64,000 nucleotides of DNA, taken from contig OY282380.1 of assembly GCA_958295885.1 (NCBI GenBank), forward strand, positions 248,001 through 312,000. The letters are read 5' to 3'. Below, piece by piece: positions 57,710-64,000 of this stretch. Source of the stretch: Arenicellales bacterium. GTDB taxonomy: Bacteria; Pseudomonadota; Gammaproteobacteria; Arenicellales; JAJDZL01. The notes beneath the pieces are model-generated. The model saw nothing but the letters and a program-made list of their open reading frames with translations. It was not told where the DNA came from and did not search any database. Numbering within the stretch: the stretch's first letter is position 1; each line of letters starts with the position of its first letter. The position numbers were made by a program, and so were the translations under genes.

Positions 57710-59300
57710 TTCGATGCCTCCATACACCACAGTATTGACGGCGCCGGGCGCCATCGCTGAAATCGACCCGGCGGAACAGTCCTATTTCGCCGCGGTAAGC
57801 GCCGACGATCCTCCCGTTACCGCACAGATCCTGTACACCAGCCTGCAGTATCCAACCCGCCTGAAGTCGCAGTTGCGGGAAAATCTGAAAAAACACAACA
57901 TCCATGTCACTAAACAATATGAAGTGACGCCGCGTGAACTCGCTGATGTGTATGCCAGCGCCGGCAGCCAGACTCGAACCGCGGCGGTGGATGTGGATTA
58001 TGATCGCGGGCGCGATCAGATCAGCGCGCTTTTGACGCGTGCGGTTAAAGATTCAGCGTCGGACATACACATTGTGCGCCGTCGCAGATCCGCTGCCGTC
58101 AGTTTTCGCATCAATGGACAGATTGCACCCCATTCGGAGTGGAGCCAGCTGGAAGCGGATCGCAGCTGCCGCTTCATCTACGAGTCCATGTGCCAGGATC
58201 AGGAAGTCACCTGGAATCCACACGAACCCCAGGATGCGGTGATGGACACAACCCTGCCGGACGGTCGTCGGGTGCGGGTCAGGGTCGGCACCATCCCTGC
58301 TTCTCCGGATGGATATGACATGGTGCTGCGGATCATGCCTGGCAGCGGTGACACCTTGCATCTGAACCAGTTAGGGTATGAGCCTGCGCAGATAGCGTCC
58401 ATTCGCAGCATGGTGCGGCGTCCCTCGGGACTGGTGGTCATGGCCGGTGGCGTCGGCAGCGGCAAGAGCACTTCTTTGGTCGGCATGCTGCACCAGGAAC
58501 TGGAGATGCATCCGGGCAGGCTGCGCATCATCACGGTTGAAGATCCACCAGAACGAGTTATTCCCGGCGCCACTCAGGTGCCTGTCGTACGACGGCGCGG
58601 CCGAACCGATGAAGATGAATTTGCGTTTGCCATCCGCGGCGCCTTGCGCTGTGATCCTGATACCCTGATGGTCGGTGAGATCCGCGATCTGCAGTCGGCA
58701 CAGCTGACCATCAAGTTTGCCCAGTCCGGGCATCGGGTCTATACCACGGTGCATGCAGCCACTGCGATTGGCATTGTCGGACGTCTGAGTCTGCTGGGCG
58801 TGGATGCCAAAATGCTCTGTACGCCCGATGTGCTCAAGGGGCTGATCTTCCAGACGCTGGTGCCGCATTTGTGCCGGCACTGCAAGATCAGCACGGCACA
58901 GTACGTCAGCTGCGCGGATGCAGCTGCGCCTCGCAGGCGCTTGGTCGAACGTGCGCGGCGGGCATTTGAAGCACGCGGTCATGACATTGATCAGGCCGCC
59001 TGGCGACCGCAGCAGGGATGTAGCATCTGCAATCGTACGGGCGTATCAGGACGAGTGCTGATGGCAGAAATTGTGGTGCCCGATGAGGCCATGCAGCTGC
59101 GACTGGCGGAGGGAGACTACGCCGCTGCCCATCGTTATTGGCTGCGCCATCTGGAAGGTCAGCCGGCACATGAACAAGGTCTGCGGCTGGCTGCCGACGG
59201 CACTATTTCCCCAGCCGCCCTGGAATGGGAGACCGGTCCTCTTGATGCTCTGCCCATGCCCACGTCACCACTGCGCTCTGTGATTCCGATGGAAACATAG
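57699..59300 (+). CDS. pilQ: PilQ pilus assembly ATPase (GspE family)
   Basis: Cytoplasmic secretion ATPase that powers thin-pilus assembly. I start at ATG 57699 (MPNDSMPPY), which has GGAG 7 bases before it and overlaps the pilP stop by 11. The frame continues upstream to 57645 but without that signal. The 533 residues show Walker A GGVGSGKST, an Asp box near ITVEDPPER, Walker B LMVGEIRDL, the His box HRVYTTVHAA, and a zinc site CRHC...CSIC in the C-terminal third, all typical of GspE/PilB ATPases. It lies between pilP and pilR. Confidence 0.93.
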   Translation: MPNDSMPPYTTVLTAPGAIAEIDPAEQSYFAAVSADDPPVTAQILYTSLQYPTRLKSQLRENLKKHNIHVTKQYEVTPRELADVYASAGSQTRTAAVDVDYDRGRDQISALLTRAVKDSASDIHIVRRRRSAAVSFRINGQIAPHSEWSQLEADRSCRFIYESMCQDQEVTWNPHEPQDAVMDTTLPDGRRVRVRVGTIPASPDGYDMVLRIMPGSGDTLHLNQLGYEPAQIASIRSMVRRPSGLVVMAGGVGSGKSTSLVGMLHQELEMHPGRLRIITVEDPPERVIPGATQVPVVRRRGRTDEDEFAFAIRGALRCDPDTLMVGEIRDLQSAQLTIKFAQSGHRVYTTVHAATAIGIVGRLSLLGVDAKMLCTPDVLKGLIFQTLVPHLCRHCKISTAQYVSCADAAAPRRRLVERARRAFEARGHDIDQAAWRPQQGCSICNRTGVSGRVLMAEIVVPDEAMQLRLAEGDYAAAHRYWLRHLEGQPAHEQGLRLAADGTISPAALEWETGPLDALPMPTSPLRSVIPMET

Positions 59301-59301
59301 C

Positions 59302-60345
59302 ATGTTGGACAACATCTTCTACCACATCGCCCGCTTTCAGTTTCGAATCTCAGCCGCAGCTCGGGCGCGACTGTGGCAGCGGATCAGCTGGCTCAGCAAA
59401 GCGGGCGTGCCCATTGCCACCGCCTTGAAATATCTGCACGACAGCAAAACCACCTCCAGAGCGGGACTTCGTTTTATCAGCCATCAGCGGATTGCCATGC
59501 GCGGCGTAGGCTTTGCCGAGGGCGCCTCCGACTGGATTCCCAATGAAGAACTGATCCTGATCCGAGTCACCCAAGAAGGTCGCATTGCCGAAGGCTTCGA
59601 GCAGGCATCTCGATTTTCCGAAGTGAGGGCGAAATTACGCTCAACAATATATTCAGGACTGTTCTATCCGCTGCTGCTGTTATTTGGAGGTGGTGCTGCC
59701 ATCGCCATATTACCCGGCCAAGCACTCGGAGTCATGCAGAAAATGCTGGAGGTCGAACGTTGGCCTCCCATATCGCGCAGCGTGCTTCATTTTTCGGAAT
59801 TCATTGCAGCCTGGGGGGCTTTGCTGGCACTCCTGACGGCAGCGGCACTCGCTGCGTCGATCTGGGCTGCACCGCGCTGGACCGGTCGTCTGCGGGCGGC
59901 AATGGACTGGTATCCAATTTTTGTTCTGTATCGACGATTCAGTGCCCCTGAAGTGCTCTCGGCGTGGCTGGCGCTGATGCAGGCCGGAGTCCAGCGCGTC
60001 AAAGCGCTGGCACAGCTGGAAGCCGGCCTGCCGCCGTATCTGGCGGCTCACCTGCAGCAGATGCGCTCTCGACTGTATCGCGGAGCCGCCATAGAACATG
60101 CCTTCGACACCGGACTTTTTTCCCAAGAAACACTGGATGACTTACGCATTTACGAACGAGTCGGAAATTTCGAACAGTATGCCGATGAACTCGCAAAACA
60201 GGACATTGAACGTTCCTTGAAACGCCTCGCAGCGACGCTGAAGACTCTGGGTGCCGTCATTTTGATCCTGATTGGCATGGCCACAGTATGGATGTATGCC
60301 GGCATTGCGCGCGTAGCCACGTCTGTACAGCAGCTGGCGTTCTGA
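59302..60345 (+). CDS. pilR: PilR inner-membrane platform protein (GspF family)
   Basis: Multi-pass platform that couples the ATPase to pilin polymerisation. The 347-residue protein has two GspF-like cytoplasmic helical repeats (RISWLSKAGVPIATALKYL in the first, LSAWLALMQAGVQRVKAL in the second) and three to four hydrophobic helices near residues 115-135, 160-190 and 315-340. The length fits (about 350-370). It is 1 base after pilQ, and its TGA overlaps a possible upstream ATG of pilS. Confidence 0.92.
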   Translation: MLDNIFYHIARFQFRISAAARARLWQRISWLSKAGVPIATALKYLHDSKTTSRAGLRFISHQRIAMRGVGFAEGASDWIPNEELILIRVTQEGRIAEGFEQASRFSEVRAKLRSTIYSGLFYPLLLLFGGGAAIAILPGQALGVMQKMLEVERWPPISRSVLHFSEFIAAWGALLALLTAAALAASIWAAPRWTGRLRAAMDWYPIFVLYRRFSAPEVLSAWLALMQAGVQRVKALAQLEAGLPPYLAAHLQQMRSRLYRGAAIEHAFDTGLFSQETLDDLRIYERVGNFEQYADELAKQDIERSLKRLAATLKTLGAVILILIGMATVWMYAGIARVATSVQQLAF

Positions 60346-60392
60346 TGACTGTCCGATTGAACCACTACTTTCAACCTGTGAGGAATCTTGCA

Positions 60393-60971
60393 ATGCAAAT
60401 TCTAAAATTCTTACGCGCCCTGTTTCGGCGCATCAAACCCACATCCCCGAAAGATTCCGAAAAAGGCGCCATCACTGTCGCTGAGACACTCATCGCCTTG
60501 GGCATTGGCGCCACCGTCATTGGCGTGGTGTTTGCAGGGATTCCGGCCATGATCAATGCACGGAACGCATCAACCGGGCTCACTGGACTGATGCAGATTG
60601 CAACGGTTGTACGCAATACCTACGGAATTCGCAACAACTTCACCGGTTTGGATACCGAACTGGCGGTTCGACTGGCAGGTTTTCCACCCCATTTCGTGGA
60701 CGAGGACGCGGCTCAACATCCCTGGGGCGGCGCCATTACGATTGGTCCGAACGCGAATACACAACGATTCGATATCACCTTCGAAGACATGCCGGAGGAC
60801 GGCTGCAATCAGATCGTCGCGTCAACCCAGGATGCCGTCGAAACGATAACGATCGGCGGTTCAAGCATCGGCGAAGATCAAGACGGCGATCCCAATACTG
60901 TCGACCCCGCCACCATCACCGATCTCTGTGACGGTGGTGACACAGACATCGTCTGGACTTTTGGAGGGTAG
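60393..60971 (+). CDS. pilS: PilS major prepilin (type IVb)
   Basis: Main pilus subunit. Starting at ATG 60393 (AGGA 8-9 bases upstream), the 192-residue precursor has a 25-residue basic leader ending in Gly25. A long hydrophobic N-helix follows (ITVAETLIALGIGATVIGVV), the type IVb layout. If the peptidase cuts after Gly25 the glutamate is at mature position 6, one place later than usual. Two C-terminal cysteines in EDGCNQ and DLCDGG could form the D-loop disulfide. An earlier ATG (60345) overlapping the pilR stop is possible. The end is Asp-rich (EDQDGDPNTVDPA), suggesting metal binding. Confidence 0.88.
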   Translation: MQILKFLRALFRRIKPTSPKDSEKGAITVAETLIALGIGATVIGVVFAGIPAMINARNASTGLTGLMQIATVVRNTYGIRNNFTGLDTELAVRLAGFPPHFVDEDAAQHPWGGAITIGPNANTQRFDITFEDMPEDGCNQIVASTQDAVETITIGGSSIGEDQDGDPNTVDPATITDLCDGGDTDIVWTFGG

Positions 60972-60977
60972 TGAATC

Positions 60978-62408
60978 ATGTTCGCAACACTGCGCAGAAC
61001 ACTCAAATCCCACTCACAGGCTCATGCGGAGCGCGGCGTCATTACGATGGCGGAAACTCTGATCGTACTGGGGGTCGCCGCGTTCGCAGTCATGATCTGG
61101 GCCACCACCAAGCTGTCACAGCTGGATGCTGAAGCGGCGCAGTTGGCCGGCCGCAACATCGCCGCCTATTCGCGCGCAGCCGCTGAGTGGCTCACCGAAA
61201 ATCCGCCTGCTGCGGATGGCAGCTTTACCATCACTTCTCTGCAGGATTGCGCAGACCCGGCCGGAGCGCGGTTTTTACCGTGCAGCTTCAGCGCCGACAC
61301 GCTCATCCCTCATGTGTTCAACGCCACCGGCGACCCCGCTACATTCGACGATCTGATCATTGTGGTCGACGTACTGCCCGCAGGCGCCAATGCTACCATC
61401 GACTTTGGAGTATTTCGCGGCGGTGAAGATGAAAACGGAGATGGCCTGGCGGATTCCCGACCTGACCTCGCCGCCATTGCGTTTCGTGAAGCAAGCGAAG
61501 AAACCGGCGCGGGTGTCATGAATTTCTTTCGACTTCAGTTTGCCCGAGACGATCTCACTGGTCTTGTCACAGACCCTGACGATCCCGCCTTTGATCTCGT
61601 TGAATGGGATAGTCTGTCCCGTCTGGAAGCACAAGTTGGCGCACAGGTGGACGCACCTTTCCTGCTGGTGGATGGCGGCAATGAAATGAATGCGGGGCTG
61701 ACCTTCAACAACGGCATGCAGCTGAACATGGACGCCGACGGCCTGTCGTTCCAAGGTCCGGGTGCGGTTGACGTTGAAACCCTTGTTGCGGCCGAAGTTC
61801 AGGCCGACCAGCTGAGCGCTGAGAACTCCGACCTGACCAGCTCAGACATCGACACACTGACCGTGAATCCAGCTGACGGCGTCCGCGGCGCAGGATTCGA
61901 CCGCCTTGATCAAAGTGCTGACATTACGCGCATCGACGCAGAGATTGCCGACCATGATACGCGAATTACGGCGAATCTGAACTCGATCACAGCCAACACC
62001 GCCGCGATCGCTGTCAATATCAGCGACATTGCGACTAATCGGAACAACATTACCGCTAACCGCAACAGCATCGCTGCCAATCGCGCAAGACTGAGTACAG
62101 TGGAGGCTTTAAATTCAGCCCAAAGCACTCGTCTGAACCGCCACGAAAGCAGAATCGGCGCACTCGAACGACGACCGATCAACCCGCCGGTGACTACATG
62201 CAGCCCTACCCATAACCAGTTAGTTGCCACGATGGGCGCATTGGGCTGGAATCATGGTGCAATTAGTTTCAACTGTGAGGACTGCCGAGTGACGCGCACA
62301 ACCCGCGTCTATCAGACTCGAAACACGGCTACGCTCAGGTGTAAAAACAACGTCCATGTATTCGAAAAATTCATCGGCTCCTGCCCGGAGCCCAACTGCA
62401 ATAAATAG
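60978..62408 (+). CDS. pilV: PilV minor prepilin/tip adhesin
   Basis: Minor pilin thought to sit at the pilus tip and bind recipient cells. The 476-residue precursor has a 20-residue leader ending Arg-Gly, then VITMAETLIVLGVAAFAVMIW. The long body (about 40-310) is Asp-rich. A stalk of six perfect heptads of the form I-x-x-N-x-x-x follows at residues 330-371, resembling trimeric autotransporter stalks. The C-terminal tail (about 395-476) contains seven cysteines. No second recombinase-flanked 3' cassette or sfx-like site was recognised. It is 6 bases after pilS. Confidence 0.88.
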   Translation: MFATLRRTLKSHSQAHAERGVITMAETLIVLGVAAFAVMIWATTKLSQLDAEAAQLAGRNIAAYSRAAAEWLTENPPAADGSFTITSLQDCADPAGARFLPCSFSADTLIPHVFNATGDPATFDDLIIVVDVLPAGANATIDFGVFRGGEDENGDGLADSRPDLAAIAFREASEETGAGVMNFFRLQFARDDLTGLVTDPDDPAFDLVEWDSLSRLEAQVGAQVDAPFLLVDGGNEMNAGLTFNNGMQLNMDADGLSFQGPGAVDVETLVAAEVQADQLSAENSDLTSSDIDTLTVNPADGVRGAGFDRLDQSADITRIDAEIADHDTRITANLNSITANTAAIAVNISDIATNRNNITANRNSIAANRARLSTVEALNSAQSTRLNRHESRIGALERRPINPPVTTCSPTHNQLVATMGALGWNHGAISFNCEDCRVTRTTRVYQTRNTATLRCKNNVHVFEKFIGSCPEPNCNK

Positions 62409-62506
62409 CGAGTCTCGTCTGAGACTTCTGAAACGTTGCACACGCTCCATTTCCCCGCAAAGCTTAATAATGTTCATAACAGTAAGAAAGAGTTGGCGGT
62501 TGAACA

Positions 62507-63091
62507 ATGGCGAAAGACTCGATTCGGATCTCACTATCGATACCGAAGCTGGTTGTAGACGAGATCGAAAAACTGGCCAAAGCCTATAACTGCTCAAGGT
62601 CGGAAGTGATTCGTCTATGCATAAAGCATGGCATTGACGAGGCAGACCGAGCAATGCGCGCAAAAACACCGCATCGGCTGGGACTGCTTGCGACCAATCA
62701 AAGAGATATCTCCACCAATCGACTCGACACCGCCGCCAATGCGGCCGCCATTCGCAATATACCCACCATTCCAAACTGCTCACCGATCAGGAGTACTGTG
62801 ATCAGCCGAAATCCCGGCAGAGTTTACTATGCCAGCAGATTCGCCAGCACAAATAGATTATGTGCCAGCAGCAGTCCTCTTCCATTAGGCTTAAACAGCG
62901 CTTGCTACCGTAGAGTTACCAGAGTAAGCAGAAACATTCAGGTCTATCAAACGCGTAATTCACAGACTCTACAATGTGTGGGCAACATCATTACCTTCTA
63001 TAGCCGCTGCTGTGTGACTTCGACCATCGGCTGTGGGCATACGCCTGCAGGCGTTACTTTTTGCGCACTTCTATTCCCGACGACAAACTAA
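62507..63091 (+). CDS. Chimeric protein: ribbon-helix-helix domain + PilV-like heptad and Cys-rich tail
   Basis: A 194-residue protein with no leader and no membrane helix. Residues about 5-45 read as a CopG/Arc-type ribbon-helix-helix domain (SIRISLSIPKLVVDEIEKLA, then CSRSEVIRLCIKHGI). Residues 60-80 form three heptads with Asn at every seventh place (LLATNQR DISTNRL DTAANAA). The C-terminal tail begins NCSP like PilV (TCSP) and shares VYQTRNxxTLxC with it. The tail has about ten cysteines. It starts 98 bases after pilV. It may be a DNA-binding regulator that captured a pilV 3' end, a decayed tip cassette, or a bifunctional protein. The function is unknown. Confidence 0.7.
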   Translation: MAKDSIRISLSIPKLVVDEIEKLAKAYNCSRSEVIRLCIKHGIDEADRAMRAKTPHRLGLLATNQRDISTNRLDTAANAAAIRNIPTIPNCSPIRSTVISRNPGRVYYASRFASTNRLCASSSPLPLGLNSACYRRVTRVSRNIQVYQTRNSQTLQCVGNIITFYSRCCVTSTIGCGHTPAGVTFCALLFPTTN

Positions 63092-63263
63092 TGGCATCGA
63101 CAGATCGTACATGGAGAGCAGCTCCGCTCGCTCACCAAGTTCTATTGGCATCCAGCAATCGCTCCAACAATATCATTTCGTCGACCCGACTAAATTAGAA
63201 ATTCATGGAAAAGACAGAATCTGCCTGAGAACCATAGAGGGGAATAAACTAAAAACCAAAGTT

Positions 63264-63445
63264 ATGAAGAGAAAATTAAAAATCTTATCTCCCGTAATTG
63301 CTGTCGTCCTATTCTTTTTTCCGCTTGTGGTGGTAGTGTAAAAGATCTAGTCGGGCAGCAAATCACACCGCCGCGCCTACCGATTGATTGTCCAATCGCT
63401 GTCGATTGTTCCAGAGTCCAAACTTCTTATTATCGCTGTCTCTAG
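63264..63445 (+). pseudogene. Small lipoprotein gene interrupted at a T6 tract
   Basis: ATG 63264 opens a lipoprotein signal (MKRKLKILSPVIAVVLFFF) that runs into the wrong frame at T6 (63315-63320) and stops after LVVVV. Adding one T restores FFFSACGGSVKDLVGQQ, a clean lipobox (Ser-Ala-Cys, Cys22) and a 60-residue product ending at TAG 63443-63445 with four further cysteines' worth of small tail (DCPI, DCSR, YRCL). The gap could be a sequencing error, phase variation or a real break. It lies between the chimeric gene and the prepilin peptidase. Confidence 0.65.
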
Positions 63446-63639
63446 GATGTATCAAAAATTAACTGATCATGATATGACAATTGAACTGACAGCAACAATT
63501 CAAGCCGGTAACATAAATGTTTTTAATTCGAGCTGCTGGTGCCACATTTCTATCCCTTAAATTGAAATTCACCTCGTGAAACGTTCAAAACTTCAAAATC
63601 GATCACGGAATTTGGGATTAATGAATACCACGCGATGCA

Positions 63640-64000
63640 ATGCCTTTAAATCGACCTAAGTGCATTGTTGAAAGTCTCTGCTTAGAAACTGATGGATTTA
63701 ACTTGCTACTTGCACTGAATTGGCTCACTTTCGCTTTTTTTGTCTGGATTACGCTGGAATTAGCATATCTTGATCATATCTCTAATCTATTGCCAAATAG
63801 CCATACCTTAGCATTGCTGATCACAGGTCTGACACTGAACTTGAATGGGCTGTTCGTACAATGGACGGACGCGACTCTTGGGTGTGTCGTGAGCTATATT
63901 GGTTGCCGTGCTTACCATGACATCCAGCTTCGTTGCTGCGGCATCGCCGGCATTGGTTTAGGCGATGCCAAGTACTTAGCGGCCTTGGCGGCTTGGTTCG
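63640..64000 (+). CDS. Type IV prepilin peptidase (5' part, cut by window end)
   Basis: Inner-membrane aspartic protease that removes the leader from PilS and PilV. The frame from ATG 63640 is open to the window end (120 residues). It starts with hydrophobic helices and carries both catalytic aspartates of the A24 family: LDHISNLLPN (Asp 8 places before the Asn, as in D-x6-PN) and GLGDAKYLAAL (GxGDxK). No N-terminal methylase domain with CxxC pairs precedes it, so it is a short form like TadV or the PilU of conjugative pili. The stop lies beyond 64000. Confidence 0.88.
   Translation, partial: MPLNRPKCIVESLCLETDGFNLLLALNWLTFAFFVWITLELAYLDHISNLLPNSHTLALLITGLTLNLNGLFVQWTDATLGCVVSYIGCRAYHDIQLRCCGIAGIGLGDAKYLAALAAWF

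Noticed and set aside
60978..63091. Shufflon of pilV 3' ends
   Set aside because: The second tail is in the same orientation, diverged at DNA level, and no sfx-like repeats or shufflase gene were seen.
63447..63561. 37-codon frame after the lipoprotein gene
   Set aside because: No ribosome binding site, no domain, too short to separate from chance.

Overview
This window reads as part of a gammaproteobacterial chromosome with modest GC and an AT-leaning core. Two gene orders support this: recA-recX-alaS-lysC-tRNA-Ser-tRNA-Arg, and tgt-yajC-secD-secF-ribD-ribE-ribB-ribH-nusB/thiL-pgpA. Both are familiar from Pseudomonas-like Gammaproteobacteria. The genus cannot be named from the sequence alone.

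Layout. (1) 1-22030 is a compact, almost entirely minus-strand housekeeping block: rlmB, rnr, a SRAP-type DNA-protein crosslink protein, two tRNAs, lysC, alaS, recX, recA, dsbC-like, rhodanese, pgpA, a nusB-thiL fusion, the riboflavin genes, secF/secD/yajC and tgt. (2) 22030-30440 is a decayed accessory stretch. It holds an AbiE-type toxin-antitoxin pair in which the antitoxin gene has one nonsense codon and the toxin gene is split by a clean 475-bp MITE-like insertion. It also holds a beta-hydroxyacid dehydrogenase whose 3' end is duplicated 2.4 kb away, a broken ISAs1-type transposase, an orphan kinase-like gene and a DUF1640 coiled-coil protein. (3) 30442-46750 is catabolic: an MFS transporter, an SDR enzyme and the B12 mutase icmF on the minus strand, divergent from a full leucine/isovalerate degradation cluster (thioesterase, isovaleryl-CoA dehydrogenase, thiolase, methylcrotonyl-CoA carboxylase, methylglutaconyl-CoA hydratase, HMG-CoA lyase), then metZ. 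(4) 46750-64000 is the eroded left part of an integrative conjugative element (ICE) of the SPI-7/PAPI-1/PFGI-1 kind: a ParB-like protein, DUF2857, an STY4528-like replication protein, ArdC, then a thin (type IVb) conjugative pilus operon running pilL-N-O-P-Q-R-S-V to a prepilin peptidase cut by the window end.

How the parts fit. In region 3 leucine-derived isovaleryl-CoA is carried to acetoacetate and acetyl-CoA, while IcmF rearranges branched acyl-CoAs. In region 4 the pilus genes encode a secretin lipoprotein (PilN), inner-membrane platform (PilO/PilP/PilR), ATPase (PilQ), major prepilin (PilS), tip adhesin-like prepilin (PilV) and the peptidase that matures both. Base composition changes sharply inside the ICE, from AT-rich replication genes to GC-richer pilus genes.

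The most unusual item is a short gene after pilV (62507-63091). It joins a ribbon-helix-helix DNA-binding domain to a PilV-like heptad stalk and cysteine-rich tail, and it has no prepilin leader. Just after it lies a small lipoprotein gene interrupted at a T6 tract. Product names are assigned by reading motifs; no database search was run.
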